64,000 nt of DNA from Comamonas antarctica (GTDB taxonomy: Bacteria; Pseudomonadota; Gammaproteobacteria; Burkholderiales; Burkholderiaceae_C), in NCBI RefSeq assembly GCF_013363755.1, contig NZ_CP054840.1, positions 1,130,001 through 1,194,000 on the forward strand, given 5' to 3'. Below the pieces are notes generated by a model, which did not search any database, was not told where the DNA came from, and saw only the letters and a program-made list of their open reading frames with translations. Below are positions 32,348-40,927 of this stretch, one piece after another. The stretch's first letter is position 1. Each line of letters begins with the position of its first letter. A program made the position numbers and the translations under genes.

Positions 32348-32563
32348 TTACGGGAAATTGCTGCTTGCAGGTGTTGGCGCTTCCACATGATCAGCAATGC
32401 GGCTGGCGGCCATGTTCAGCTGACGCGCGACTGGCTGGAGCAGCGCTCGCACCGACGACGCGCGGATGGTCTCGTCGCTCGCCGCCGCGAGGATGTCGCA
32501 CAGCGCATCAACGCTGCCACTCGCTGTTTCCACCTCGTCTCGAACTGCCTGGATCAAACGCAT
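32348..32563 (-). CDS. Small LexA-controlled phage protein (candidate antirepressor)
   Basis: A 71-residue helical protein starting MRLIQAVRDEVETASGSVDA, with LCDILAAASDETI and VRALLQPVARQLNMAASRI. The layout recalls small DUF1484-like proteins of Burkholderiales, but that match is weak. It is the only gene between the portal gene and the tRNA. AAGGTGG precedes the ATG, and a LexA-type box lies 23 bases upstream of the start with a promoter just before it. Phage 186 tum, an SOS-controlled antirepressor, also lies at the phage end near cos, so a similar job is inferred here. The repressor of this phage has no self-cleavage domain, which fits a separate SOS switch. Confidence 0.6.
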   Translation of the reverse strand: MRLIQAVRDEVETASGSVDALCDILAAASDETIRASSVRALLQPVARQLNMAASRIADHVEAPTPASSNFP

Positions 32564-32585
32564 CGCGCCACCTTGGATAGCTGGT

Positions 32586-32605
32586 TACTGTATTTGCGTA
32601 CAGTA
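32586..32605. promoter_or_regulatory. LexA (SOS) box
   Basis: TACTGTATTTGCGTACAGTA has the full CTGT-N8-ACAG core of the gammaproteobacterial-type LexA box and seven-base perfect arms (TACTGTA/TACAGTA), as in the E. coli consensus. It sits between a minus-strand promoter and the 71-residue gene, so LexA bound here would block it until DNA damage. Confidence 0.8.
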
Positions 32606-32607
32606 TA

Positions 32608-32636
32608 TATGTACGGACTTGTACTTACAGTTGCAA
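32608..32636 (-). promoter_or_regulatory. Promoter of the SOS-controlled gene
   Basis: On the minus strand TTGCAA (32631-32636) and TACATA (32608-32613) are 17 bases apart, a good sigma-70 fit. The start of transcription would fall within or beside the LexA box at 32586-32605. The same A/T-rich stretch continues to the terminator near the tRNA. Confidence 0.6.
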
Positions 32637-32702
32637 CAAAACATTTTCTTTGAACGATGGCGCTTGGCGGTGCTGCTGATCAGGGTGCGGAGACTGCTAT
32701 GG

Positions 32703-32734
32703 TTTTTTGCGCCTACGTTTTTATTTTTTGCGCC
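32703..32734. repeat. Two 11-base direct repeats near the attachment site
   Basis: TTTTTTGCGCC occurs at 32703-32713 and 32724-32734, starts 21 bases apart, which is two helical turns. Placed about 80 bases from the tRNA end, they could be arm-type binding sites for integrase or excisionase. This is an inference from spacing and place. Confidence 0.45.
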
Positions 32735-32770
32735 AAATTCGCCGGCGCGGCGCTTCCTGATCGGAAATGA

Positions 32771-32807
32771 AAAAAGCCGTTAAGTCATTGAAACTTAACG
32801 GCTTTTT
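32771..32807. terminator. Bidirectional terminator beside tRNA-Leu
   Basis: A perfect 15-base stem (AAAAAGCCGTTAAGT and ACTTAACGGCTTTTT) with a seven-base loop. A-run and T-run flank both sides, so it can stop transcription in both directions. It lies four bases beyond the tRNA 3' end and probably terminates the tRNA transcript. Confidence 0.85.
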
Positions 32808-32811
32808 GAAG

Positions 32812-32896
32812 TGGTGCCCGGGGCCGGAATCGAACCGGCACGCCTTGCGGCGGGGGATTTTGAGTCCCCTGCGTCTACCAATTTCACCACCCGGGC
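32812..32896 (-). tRNA. tRNA-Leu (anticodon CAA)
   Basis: On the minus strand the gene starts GCCCGGGTGGTGAAATTGGT and ends with an encoded CCA. The acceptor stem GCCCGGG pairs with CCCGGGC; the anticodon loop is CTCAAAA, giving CAA for UUG codons; a long variable arm follows as expected for a class II tRNA; the T-loop is GGTTCGATTCC. At 85 bases it is full length. Its 3' end faces the prophage, the usual place for phage attachment. Confidence 0.97.
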
Positions 32897-32937
32897 TAGC
32901 ATTTGCGCAGACGGGAATTATGGCACATTTGAGGCTT

Positions 32938-33843
32938 ATGAAAACGTATTTGACCATCGAGGACGCAATCGGCCAGACGCCGCTGGTTGCGCTGCAACGC
33001 ATCGGCGCCGAGGACAACAAGGCACGCGGCAACGTGGTGCTGGGCAAGCTGGAGGGCAATAATCCGGCGGGTTCGGTCAAGGACCGTCCGGCGGTGTCGA
33101 TGATCCGGCGCGCCGAGGAGCGCGGCGAGATCAAGCCGGGCGATACGCTGATCGAGGCCACGTCGGGCAATACCGGCATTGCGCTGGCGATGGCCGCGGC
33201 CATCAAGGGCTACCGCATGGTGCTGGTCATGCCCGAGGACCTGTCCGTCGAGCGCGCGCAGACCATGAAGGCCTATGGCGCCGAGCTGGTCCTGACGCCC
33301 AAGAGCGGCGGCATGGAATACGCGCGCGACCTGGCCGACCAGATGGTGGTCCAGGGCAAGGGCCGCATCCTCGACCAGTTCGCCAACCCCGACAATCCGC
33401 GTTCGCATTATGAAACCACGGGTCCCGAGCTCTGGGAGCAGACCGGTGGCGAGATCACGCACTTCGTGAGCGCGATGGGCACGACCGGCACGATCACCGG
33501 CGTGGCGAAGTACCTCAAGGAAAAGAATCCCGCGATCCGCATCATCGGCGCGCAGCCGCATGAAGGCTCGCGCATTCCCGGCATCCGCAAGTGGCCCGAG
33601 GAATACATGCCCAAGATCTACGACGCCTCGCTGGTCGACGAGACGGTGTCGGTGAGCCAGGACGATGCCGAAGACCTGTGCCGCCGCCTGGCGCGCGAAG
33701 AGGGCATCTTCGCGGGCATCTCGGCGGCCGGCGCCTGCTGGGTCGCGCAGGAGATTGCCAAGCGCGAGACAAATGCGACCATCGTGTTCGTGGTCTGCGA
33801 TCGCGGCGACCGCTATCTGTCCACCGGCGTGTTCCCGGCCTGA
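32938..33843 (+). CDS. cysM: Cysteine synthase B
   Basis: A 301-residue PLP enzyme that makes cysteine from O-acetylserine and sulfide or thiosulfate. The PLP lysine is K48 in NNPAGSVKDRP, the phosphate-contact loop is TSGNTGI (75-81), and the C-terminal serine-glycine region is GIFAGISAAG. The pattern NNPAGSVKDR, the shorter length and the C-terminal DRGDRYLSTGVFP mark CysM rather than CysK. A GAGG ribosome site precedes the ATG at 32938. The start is only 41 bases from the tRNA, so the tRNA promoter must lie inside this gene. An in-frame extension back to 32767 runs through the tRNA and is not used. Confidence 0.93.
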   Translation: MKTYLTIEDAIGQTPLVALQRIGAEDNKARGNVVLGKLEGNNPAGSVKDRPAVSMIRRAEERGEIKPGDTLIEATSGNTGIALAMAAAIKGYRMVLVMPEDLSVERAQTMKAYGAELVLTPKSGGMEYARDLADQMVVQGKGRILDQFANPDNPRSHYETTGPELWEQTGGEITHFVSAMGTTGTITGVAKYLKEKNPAIRIIGAQPHEGSRIPGIRKWPEEYMPKIYDASLVDETVSVSQDDAEDLCRRLAREEGIFAGISAAGACWVAQEIAKRETNATIVFVVCDRGDRYLSTGVFPA

Positions 33844-33901
33844 CCGGCGCGCGCACGGCGTCTCGGCTGCGCCTGCAGCCTTTGTCTCCAAGGAGCTGCG
33901 C

Positions 33902-34450
33902 ATGCAGTATGAAGTCCGGTTTTGCAGCCACTGTGCCGGTGCGCTGCAATGGTTGACGGTGGCCGAAGACAGCGGCGAGGTGCAGCGCCTGCGCTGCGCC
34001 AGCTGCGGCTGGACGCACTGGAACAATCCCACGCCGGTGCTGGCGGCCATCGTCGAGCATGAGGGGCGGGTGCTGCTGGCGCGCAACGCGGCCTGGCCCG
34101 AGAAGGTGTTCGGCCTGATCACCGGCTTCATGGAGGCCGGCGAGTCGCCCGAGGACGGCATCGCGCGCGAGGTGCTCGAGGAAACGGGGCTGGTCGTGCA
34201 GTCGCACCAGCTGATCGGCGCCTATGAATTCCTGCGCATGAACCAGGTGATCATTGCCTACCATGTCGAGGCCACGGGGCAGGTGAAGCTGTCGCCCGAA
34301 CTGCTCGAGTACCGGCTGGTGGCGCCCGAGAAGGTGCAGTGCTGGCCCGCGGGCACGGGGCAGGCGCTCGCGACCTGGCTGCGCAGCCGCGGCCATGAGC
34401 CCGAGTTCATTGATTTCTGGCGCCGGGAAGAGAATCAGCAGCCCGCCTAA
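33902..34450 (+). CDS. Nudix hydrolase with zinc ribbon
   Basis: A 182-residue Nudix enzyme that probably hydrolyses a nucleoside diphosphate derivative. The zinc ribbon has C8, C11, C32 and C35 (CSHC and CASC), followed by the Nudix domain; the Nudix box spans G75 to L97, with REVLEETGL holding the catalytic glutamates. NudC has a similar ribbon, but this protein lacks the NudC N-terminal domain and its substrate is unclear. AAGGAG precedes the ATG at 33902. It lies between cysM and a TusA-like gene. Confidence 0.85.
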   Translation: MQYEVRFCSHCAGALQWLTVAEDSGEVQRLRCASCGWTHWNNPTPVLAAIVEHEGRVLLARNAAWPEKVFGLITGFMEAGESPEDGIAREVLEETGLVVQSHQLIGAYEFLRMNQVIIAYHVEATGQVKLSPELLEYRLVAPEKVQCWPAGTGQALATWLRSRGHEPEFIDFWRREENQQPA

Positions 34451-34461
34451 AATGCTGCGTT

Positions 34462-34689
34462 ATGGACATCCACAAAGAAATCGACACCCGCGGCCTGAAC
34501 TGTCCGCTGCCCATCCTCAAGGCCAAGAAGGCGCTGGCGGCGATGGCCAGCGGCGAACTGCTCAAGGTGGTGGCCACGGACACCGGCTCGCTGCGCGACT
34601 TCCAGGCCTTTGCGCGCCAGACCGGCAATGAGCTGGTCGAGCAGCAGACGCAGGGCAGCGAGTTCATTCATATCCTGCGTCGGCGCTGA
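34462..34689 (+). CDS. tusA: TusA-family sulfurtransferase
   Basis: A 75-residue sulfur carrier with the family hallmark CPLPILKAKKAL, catalytic Cys14. TusA passes sulfur persulfide for tRNA thiolation and other uses. It starts 11 bases after the Nudix gene, so the two are probably co-transcribed. Whether it is the tRNA-specific TusA or a paralogue cannot be decided from sequence alone. Confidence 0.88.
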   Translation: MDIHKEIDTRGLNCPLPILKAKKALAAMASGELLKVVATDTGSLRDFQAFARQTGNELVEQQTQGSEFIHILRRR

Positions 34690-34698
34690 GGGGCTTGA

Positions 34699-34831
34699 GG
34701 GCAGGACGTTCATCCTTCGACAAGCTCAGGACGAACGGTTTAGCGCTCAAGACGAACGGTTGATGCGCTCGGGGCGAACGGTTTAGCGCTCAAGACGAAC
34801 GGTCGATGCGCTCTCAGGGCTGACGGTCACC
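34699..34831. repeat. REP-like repeat with five degenerate 21-22 base tandem units
   Basis: The extragenic element starts GGGCAGGACGTTCATCCTTC and continues GACAAGCTCAGGACGAACGG. It is followed by degenerate units CTCAAGACGAACGG (34746-34759), CTCGGGGCGAACGG (34768-34781), CTCAAGACGAACGG (34789-34802) and CTCTCAGGGCTGACGG (34811-34826). A second copy of the leading part occurs at 50975, so it belongs to a dispersed family. Confidence 0.8.
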
Positions 34832-34861
34832 GCTTCGCGCCAAGCCTGCCTGTGCCAGCGC

Positions 34862-35749
34862 TCAGAGCGCGAGCGTCTTCAGATAGGCGCGGAAATCCTC
34901 GCCGACCTGTGGGTGCTGCAGCGCCAGCTCCACGGTGGCCTGCAGGAAACCTTCCTTGCTGCCGCAGTCGTAGCGCTTGCCCTGGTACTGGAACGCATAC
35001 ACGGCTTCGTGCGCCATCAGGCGTTCGATGGCGTCGGTGAGCTGGATCTCGCCGCCCACGCCCTGGGGCTGGTTGCGGATCTCGTTGAAGATGCGCGGCG
35101 TGAGTACATAGCGGCCGGCCACGCCCATGCGCGAGGGCGCTTTTTCGGGCGCGGGCTTTTCGACGATATGGTCGACGCGCATCAATGCGCCGCCAGCGGC
35201 TTCGCCGGCCACGATGCCGTAGCGCCTGACCTGGTCCAGCGGCACTTCCTGCACCGCCAGCAGCGAGCGGCCCTGCTTCTGGAAGGCCTCGGTCATCTGC
35301 GCGAGCACCGGCTGGCCGCCCTGCGGGCCGACCATCAGGTCGTCGGCCAGCAGCACCGCAAACGGCTCGTTGCCGACCAGCGGCTCGGCGCACAGCACCG
35401 CATGGCCCAGGCCCAGCGAGCGGTGCTGGCGCACGAAGGCGCAGTTCATGTCGTCGGGCTGCGCCGAGCGCACCAGGTCCAGCAGTTCCTGCTTGCCCGC
35501 GGCTTCGAGCTCGTTCTCGAGTTCGTAGGCCGTATCGAAATGGTCCTCGATCGCGCGCTTGCTGCGGCCGGTGACGAAGATCATGCTGCGGATGCCGGCA
35601 GCGTAGGCTTCCTCGACGGCGTACTGGATCAGCGGCTTGTCGACCACGGGCAGCATTTCCTTGGGCGAGGCCTTGGTGGCCGGCAGGAAGCGCGTGCCCA
35701 GGCCGGCCACGGGAAATACGGCTTTGCGCACGACGGTGTTGAGGGGCAT
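34862..35749 (-). CDS. galU: UTP-glucose-1-phosphate uridylyltransferase
   Basis: A 295-residue enzyme that forms UDP-glucose. The nucleotide-binding motif is [20 protein letters not shown] (residues 15-34), with [15 protein letters not shown] and [15 protein letters not shown] further on, both typical of GalU. The ATG at 35747-35749 has AAGGAAG upstream and lies 71 bases after valS on the same strand; read-through from valS is possible. A frame extending further upstream overlaps valS and is rejected. Confidence 0.95.
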   Translation of the reverse strand: MPLNTVVRKAVFPVAGLGTRFLPATKASPKEMLPVVDKPLIQYAVEEAYAAGIRSMIFVTGRSKRAIEDHFDTAYELENELEAAGKQELLDLVRSAQPDDMNCAFVRQHRSLGLGHAVLCAEPLVGNEPFAVLLADDLMVGPQGGQPVLAQMTEAFQKQGRSLLAVQEVPLDQVRRYGIVAGEAAGGALMRVDHIVEKPAPEKAPSRMGVAGRYVLTPRIFNEIRNQPQGVGGEIQLTDAIERLMAHEAVYAFQYQGKRYDCGSKEGFLQATVELALQHPQVGEDFRAYLKTLAL

Positions 35750-35820
35750 GTTTCTTCCTTTGCGGGGACGGATGGGGCAGCGCGCCGGCCGCCGCGGACA
35801 GGTCCACGGCGGCGCTGGCA

Positions 35821-38730
35821 TCAGCCCAGGCGGGCCAGTTGGTCGCGCAGGCGGGCCAGCGTGGCGCCGAACTCGGCCACACGCTTCTTTTCCTGGTCGA
35901 TCACGGCCGGCGGCGCCTTGGCGACGAAGGCCTCGTTGCCGAGCTTGTTGTTGGCCTTGGTGATCTCGCCTTCGATGCGCGCGGCTTCCTTGGCCAGGCG
36001 GATCTTTTCGGCCGCCACGTCGATCTCGATGAACAGGCACAGGCGGATGTCGCCGACCACGGCCACGGGCGCGGCCTGCGCCGCCGCGGCCCACGCGGCC
36101 TCGTCATCGAACACCTTGACTTCGCTGAGCTTGGCCAGCGACTGCAGCACCGGCGCCACGGTGCGCAGGAAAGCGCTTTCCTCGGCATTGCCGGCGACGG
36201 CAAACAGCGGCACGCGCTGGGCCGGCGAGACGTTCATCTCGCCGCGCAGCGTGCGGCAGGCGTCGACCATCGACTTGATGCGCGCCACATGGGCAATCGC
36301 GGCTTCGTCGATCTTCTCGGGCTGAGCTTCGGGGTAGCGCGCAATGCTCACCGATTCGCCCGGCAGGCCGGCGACGGGCGCGACCTTCTGCCACAGCTCC
36401 TCGGTGACGAACGGAATGATCGGGTGGGCCAGGCGCAGGATGGCTTCGAGCGTGCGGATCAGCGTGCGGCGCGTGGCGCGCTGCTGGGCGGCGTTGCCGT
36501 GCTGGATCTGCGTCTTGGCGATTTCAAGGTACCAGTCGCAGAACTCGTTCCAGACGAAGTCATAGAGCGCGTTGGCGACGTTGTCGAGGCGGAAGTCGGC
36601 AAATCCCTTCTCGATCTCGGCCTCGACCTTCTGCAGCTGCGAGGTGATCCAGCGGTCGCACTGGCTGAACTCCATGTAGCCCTCGAATTCGCCGCCGCTT
36701 TGGCACTGCTCCTTGGTGTGGGCTTGCAGGCCGCAGTCCTGGCCTTCGCAGTTCATCAGCACGAAGCGGCTGGCATTCCAGAGCTTGTTGCAGAAGTTGC
36801 GGTAGCCCTCGCAGCGCTTGCTGTCGAAGTTGATCGAGCGGCCCAGCGAGGCCAGCGCCGCGAACGTGAAACGCAGCGCATCGGCGCCGTAGGCGGGAAT
36901 GCCTTCGGGGAATTCCTTTTGCGTGTTCTTGCGCACCTGGGGTGCGGTCTCGGGCTTGCGCAGGCCGATGGTGCGCTTGTCGAGCAGCGCGTCGAGGCCG
37001 ATGCCGTCAATCAGGTCGACCGGATCGAGCACGTTGCCTTCGGACTTCGACATCTTCTTGCCCTGCGCGTCGCGCACCAGGCCGTGCATGTACACGTGCC
37101 GGAACGGCACGCGGCCCGTGAAGTGCGTGGTCATCATGATCATCCGGGCGACCCAGAAGAAGATGATGTCGTAGCCCGTGACCAGCACCGATGAGGGCAG
37201 GTAGAGGTTGAAGTCGTCGTCGGGCGCGTCGGTCTGGTGGGGCCAGCCCATGGTGCTGAACGGCACCAGCGCCGACGAGTACCAGGTGTCGAGCACGTCT
37301 TCGTCGCGGCGCAGCTGCTTGCCCGGGGCCTTGGCCTGGGCTTCGGCTTCGTCGCGCGCGACGATGACGTTGCCGTCTTCGTCATACCAGGCGGGGATCT
37401 GGTGGCCCCACCAGAGCTGGCGCGAGATGCACCAGTCCTGGATGTTGTTCATCCACTGGTTGTAGGTGTTGACCCAGTTCTCGGGCACGAACTTGACCTC
37501 GCCCGAGGCCACGGCATCGATGGCCTTCTGCGTGATCGACTTGCCCGTGGGGTCGCCTTCGCCGACCTTGGTCATGGCCACGAACCACTGGTCGGTGAGC
37601 ATGGGCTCGACGACCTGGCCGGTGCGCGTGCAGATCGGCACCATCAGCTTGTGCTTCTTGGTCTCGACCAGCAGGCCCAGCGCGTCGAGATCGGCCACGA
37701 TGGCCTTGCGCGCCACGAAGCGGTCCATGCCGCGGTACTTCTCGGGCGCCTCGTCGCTCACGGTGGCCTGCAGCGTCAGCACGACGATCATCGGCAGGCC
37801 ATGGCGCTGGCCGACCTGGTAGTCGTTGGGGTCGTGCGCGGGCGTGACCTTGACCACGCCGGTGCCGAATTCCTTGTCGACATAGCTGTCGGCAATGACC
37901 GGAATCTCGCGGCCGACCAGCGGCAGCGTCACGGTCTTGCCAATCAGGTGCACATAGCGTTCATCCTCGGGGTGGACCATGACAGCCACGTCGCCAAGCA
38001 TGGTCTCGGGGCGCGTGGTGGCCACCACCAGCTGGCCCGAGCCGTCGCTCAGCGGATAGGCGATGTGCCACAGCGAGCCGTCCTTTTCCTCGCTTTCGAC
38101 CTCGAGGTCGGAGACCGCGGATTGCAGCTTGGGATCCCAGTTCACGAGGCGCTTGCCGCGGTAGATCAGGCCCTGCTCGTAGAGGCGCACGAAGGTCTCG
38201 TTGACCACGGTGGACAGTTTCGGGTCCATCGTGAAGTACTCGCGCTCCCAGTCGACGCTCGCGCCCATTCGGCGCATCTGCGTGGTGATGGTGTTGCCCG
38301 ACTGTTCCTTCCACTCCCAGACCTTGCTGACGAAGTTCTTGCGCGCTTCGGGGGGCGTCGCGCCCATGTCGTGGCGGCTGATGCCCTGCTCCTGCAGCTG
38401 GCGCTCGACGACGATCTGCGTGGCGATGCCCGCATGGTCGGTGCCCGGCACCCAGGCGGTGTTGAAGCCCTTCATGCGGTGGTAGCGCGTGAGGGAATCC
38501 ATGATCGTCTGATTGAACGCATGGCCCATGTGCAGCGTGCCGGTGACGTTGGGCGGCGGCAGCTGGATCGAGAACGAGGGCTGCGACGCATCGGGCCGGC
38601 CCGTGCCGCGCACGCCGCCCGCGCCATAGCCGCGCTTTTCCCACTCGGGGCCCCAGTGGGCTTCGAGGGCCGCGGGTTCAAAGGATTTGGAGAGGCTGTC
38701 GAGGCCCGGCTGTGCAATGGTGTCGCTCAT
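35821..38730 (-). CDS. valS: Valyl-tRNA synthetase
   Basis: A 969-residue class I synthetase. The HIGH motif is HMGH at 67-70 in [10 protein letters not shown], and KMSKS is at 559-563 in KKMSKSEGN. The editing domain is present between them, and the C-terminal coiled coil ends [17 protein letters not shown]. Length agrees with bacterial ValRS (about 950). It is preceded by a 150-base gap that should hold the promoter. Confidence 0.97.
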   Translation of the reverse strand: MSDTIAQPGLDSLSKSFEPAALEAHWGPEWEKRGYGAGGVRGTGRPDASQPSFSIQLPPPNVTGTLHMGHAFNQTIMDSLTRYHRMKGFNTAWVPGTDHAGIATQIVVERQLQEQGISRHDMGATPPEARKNFVSKVWEWKEQSGNTITTQMRRMGASVDWEREYFTMDPKLSTVVNETFVRLYEQGLIYRGKRLVNWDPKLQSAVSDLEVESEEKDGSLWHIAYPLSDGSGQLVVATTRPETMLGDVAVMVHPEDERYVHLIGKTVTLPLVGREIPVIADSYVDKEFGTGVVKVTPAHDPNDYQVGQRHGLPMIVVLTLQATVSDEAPEKYRGMDRFVARKAIVADLDALGLLVETKKHKLMVPICTRTGQVVEPMLTDQWFVAMTKVGEGDPTGKSITQKAIDAVASGEVKFVPENWVNTYNQWMNNIQDWCISRQLWWGHQIPAWYDEDGNVIVARDEAEAQAKAPGKQLRRDEDVLDTWYSSALVPFSTMGWPHQTDAPDDDFNLYLPSSVLVTGYDIIFFWVARMIMMTTHFTGRVPFRHVYMHGLVRDAQGKKMSKSEGNVLDPVDLIDGIGLDALLDKRTIGLRKPETAPQVRKNTQKEFPEGIPAYGADALRFTFAALASLGRSINFDSKRCEGYRNFCNKLWNASRFVLMNCEGQDCGLQAHTKEQCQSGGEFEGYMEFSQCDRWITSQLQKVEAEIEKGFADFRLDNVANALYDFVWNEFCDWYLEIAKTQIQHGNAAQQRATRRTLIRTLEAILRLAHPIIPFVTEELWQKVAPVAGLPGESVSIARYPEAQPEKIDEAAIAHVARIKSMVDACRTLRGEMNVSPAQRVPLFAVAGNAEESAFLRTVAPVLQSLAKLSEVKVFDDEAAWAAAAQAAPVAVVGDIRLCLFIEIDVAAEKIRLAKEAARIEGEITKANNKLGNEAFVAKAPPAVIDQEKKRVAEFGATLARLRDQLARLG

Positions 38731-38752
38731 GGAGGGGGGGGTGCCAATGCAA

Positions 38753-38782
38753 ACGGCATCCGCCAGTACAGGAGGATGCCGT
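38753..38782. other. Hairpin upstream of valS
   Basis: The perfect arms ACGGCATCC and GGATGCCGT enclose a 12-base loop in the leader just before valS. There is no T-run, so it may be the end of the previous gene's transcript or a leader structure. Many synthetase genes have regulatory leaders, but no T-box pattern is seen. Confidence 0.35.
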
Positions 38783-38886
38783 CCGCAGGGGTTGTAGATG
38801 ACGGATTGCCGCTGATTTTACCGACCCTGCTGGCGGGTGGGGGCACTGGGCGCAATATCCGCGGGTGATGCCGTCAGGCGTTGCGC

Positions 38887-39513
38887 TCAGGCCTTGGTCT
38901 TGCCAGGCGCGAATTCCGGCCGGTCATTGCTTTGCGGCTTGAGGGTTTCGCCGGTTTTCCCGTCGGCGCGCTCGCGGCGCCACTGCTGTTTGCGTGCGGT
39001 CCATTCGGCCAGGCGCGCGTGGGCCGTGGTGCTGTCCTTCTCCATCTGCACTGCGTCGGCCAGCTGGGCCGACAGTTCGAGGCGGATGCCGTTCGGGTCG
39101 AAGAAATAGATGCTCTTGAAGATGTGGTGGTCGGTCACGCCCAGCACCTCGATGCCATGCGCCTGCAGTCGCAGCTTGGTGTTCTCCAGTTCCTCGACGG
39201 TGTTGACGCGAAATGCAATGTGGTTGACCCAGGCGGGCGTGTTCGGCGAAGGCGCTGCCGCGACGTCGTCGCCCAGGTCGAAGAACGCAATAAACGAGCC
39301 GTCCTGCAGGCGGAAGAAGAAGTGCGTGTAGGGGCAATATTCACCCGTGCTGGGCACATAGTCGCTCTGGATGATGTGGTAGAGCGGCAGGCCCAGGATG
39401 TCTTCGTAGAAGTGGCGCGTTTCCTCGGCATCGCGCGCCTTGTAGGCGAAATGGTGCAATTGCTGGACCGGTGCGGCAGGGGGCAGCGCGTCAAGGGGAG
39501 GAAAGGCAGCCAT
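38887..39513 (-). CDS. VOC-family protein (glyoxalase/dioxygenase-like)
   Basis: A 208-residue vicinal-oxygen-chelate protein. It has the two repeated beta-alpha modules: HHFAYKARDAEETRHFYED at 20-38 with a metal-site His, and WVNHIAFRVNTVEELENTK in the middle, with a Glu in FFDPNGIRLELSA. These would coordinate a divalent metal. The C-terminal 40 residues are Lys/Arg-rich and outside the fold. Substrate unknown. The gene stands alone between valS and the yceI pair. Confidence 0.75.
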   Translation of the reverse strand: MAAFPPLDALPPAAPVQQLHHFAYKARDAEETRHFYEDILGLPLYHIIQSDYVPSTGEYCPYTHFFFRLQDGSFIAFFDLGDDVAAAPSPNTPAWVNHIAFRVNTVEELENTKLRLQAHGIEVLGVTDHHIFKSIYFFDPNGIRLELSAQLADAVQMEKDSTTAHARLAEWTARKQQWRRERADGKTGETLKPQSNDRPEFAPGKTKA

Positions 39514-39601
39514 GGATGTCTCCTGGAAAAATTTCCTCCATATTAAATCAATTTACCTAAACGTAATTGCGCAGGAAGTTTCATGCCAGCGCTACCGGCG
39601 C

Positions 39602-39634
39602 AAAAAAAGCCGGTGCCTCTTGCGAAGCACCGGC
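39602..39634 (-). terminator. Terminator after the yceI operon
   Basis: On the minus strand the arms GCCGGTGC and GCACCGGC are followed by TTTTTTT. It lies 27 bases beyond the stop of the first yceI gene and ends the cytochrome-yceI transcript. Confidence 0.85.
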
Positions 39635-39661
39635 CCTCTGGCTGCCCGCAGGCGGCTTGGA

Positions 39662-40237
39662 TTACTGTTTCACGGCCTCGATCTGCAGCACCAGGCGCAC
39701 TTGCTTGGAGGCGCCGAAGTTCACGCCGTAGTCCACGCCGAAGGCGGTACGGTCGATCGTGGCTTCGAAGTCGCCGCCGCAGACTTCGCGCTTTTGCAGC
39801 ATCGGGCTGGGGTAGCAGTTGAACTTGTTGGCCTTGAAGGTCACGGGCTGGGTCTTGTCGAGCAGCGTCAGCTGGCCCGTGACTTCCTTGAGCTTGTCGC
39901 CGTCGAACACGAACTTGTCCGAGACGAACTTGGCGGTCGGGAACTTGGCGACATTGAAGATGTCGGCACTTTGCAGGTGCTTGTCGAAGTTGGGCGTGCC
40001 CGAGTTCACGGAAGTCATGTCCAGCGTCACTTCGACCTTGCCGGCCTTGGCCTCGCGGTCGAACTCGACCGTGCCCTGCTTCTTGTCGAAACGCGCGCGG
40101 TTGGTGGTCGTGCCCATGTGGTCGATCTCGAAGGTCGCAAAGGTGTGCGTCGGATCGATGGCATAGGTCGCGGGCGCGGCCTGGACAGCGGTGGCAAACA
40201 GGCCGGCGGCGGCAAGTGCAAACAGCGAAGTGCGCAT
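39662..40237 (-). CDS. Periplasmic YceI-family protein (distal copy)
   Basis: A 191-residue secreted lipocalin-like protein that binds isoprenoid-type lipids such as polyprenols in the family. A signal peptide (MRTSLFALAAAGLFATAVQA) precedes the barrel, and the sequence TYAIDPTHTFATFEIDHMGT is the family's start. HLQSADIFNVAKFPTAKF and the C-terminal FGVDYGVNFGASKQVRLVLQ follow. It contains a Cys pair (CYPSPMLQKREVC) not usual in YceI. It is the last gene of the operon. Confidence 0.88.
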   Translation of the reverse strand: MRTSLFALAAAGLFATAVQAAPATYAIDPTHTFATFEIDHMGTTTNRARFDKKQGTVEFDREAKAGKVEVTLDMTSVNSGTPNFDKHLQSADIFNVAKFPTAKFVSDKFVFDGDKLKEVTGQLTLLDKTQPVTFKANKFNCYPSPMLQKREVCGGDFEATIDRTAFGVDYGVNFGASKQVRLVLQIEAVKQ

Positions 40238-40314
40238 GGAAAAACTCCTGAAGGGGAAAAGGGTTGCGTGACAGGGAAGGCCGGCTTGCGGCGCGCCGCC
40301 GGCCGGGAAGGGAA

Positions 40315-40884
40315 TCAGAGCTTGCCGACGCCCGTCAGGGCGAGCTTGAAGCTGACTTGCACATCATCGGCGACCATCGAGGTATCGGTCCAGTCGCCTT
40401 CGCCGATCTTGAATGCCAGACGCTTGATTGGCAGCGTGCCCGCGGCCACCGTGGTGGCGCCGGTTTGCGTCAGCGTCACGGGAACGCTCACGTTCTGCGA
40501 CTGGCCCTTGATGCTCAGCTTGCCGTCGACCTGGTACTTGCCGCCGCCCAGGGCCTTGACGGCCGTGGACTCGAAGCGCGCCTGCGGGAAGGCCGGGACA
40601 TTGAACCAGGTGGGCTTGGGCAGTTCGGCGTCGGTTTCCTTCGAGCCCATGGTGGCGCTGCCGGTGTTGACGGTGAACTGGATCTTGCTGGCTTCGGGCT
40701 TGGCGGTGTCGAACTGGACGTTGGCATCGAACTGCTTGAACTGGCCCTGCAGCGGCACCCCCATCTGCTTGATGGTGAAGCCCACCGAGCTTTGTGCAGG
40801 CACGAGCTTTTGCTGTGCGAACGCGGCGGGTGCCAGCACGCTGCCGGCCAGGACGATGGAGGAAACCAGGGTACGCATGGTCAT
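40315..40884 (-). CDS. Periplasmic YceI-family protein (proximal copy)
   Basis: A 189-residue YceI-type protein with signal peptide MTMRTLVSSIVLAGSVLAPA ending AFA. The barrel start is KLVPAQSSVGFTIKQMGVPL, with the middle PKPTWFNVPAFPQARFEST and the end VADDVQVSFKLALTGVGKL. It is clearly different from the distal copy, so an old duplication. It lies 77 bases upstream of the distal copy and 43 bases from the cytochrome gene. Confidence 0.88.
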   Translation of the reverse strand: MTMRTLVSSIVLAGSVLAPAAFAQQKLVPAQSSVGFTIKQMGVPLQGQFKQFDANVQFDTAKPEASKIQFTVNTGSATMGSKETDAELPKPTWFNVPAFPQARFESTAVKALGGGKYQVDGKLSIKGQSQNVSVPVTLTQTGATTVAAGTLPIKRLAFKIGEGDWTDTSMVADDVQVSFKLALTGVGKL

Positions 40885-40927
40885 GAAAGACTCCGAAAAG
40901 CAGAGGTTCTGAGAGGCGGGAAAGGGA

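Larger units (their letters stand above)
1..32811. mobile_element. P2-like prophage (left end outside window)
   Basis: A contiguous block of phage genes fills this span: integrase, immunity region, gene A-type replication initiator, tail, baseplate, lysis, head and portal genes, in P2 late-gene order. It ends at the 3' end of tRNA-Leu(CAA), where host genes (cysM onward) begin, so the tRNA 3' end is the inferred attachment core. The second att copy should lie left of base 1 beyond the rest of the integrase. No structural gene is obviously broken, so the element looks capable of forming particles. The early module is placed int-A-immunity-D, unlike P2 itself, as in several Burkholderiales P2-like phages. 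The exact right boundary is inferred. Confidence 0.9.

Noticed and set aside
32767..32937. In-frame extension of cysM through the tRNA
   Set aside because: It reads through the terminator and tRNA-Leu; cysM starts at 32938.
38753..38782. T-box riboswitch upstream of valS
   Set aside because: There is a hairpin but no T-box sequence or specifier loop, and T-boxes are not usual in this group.
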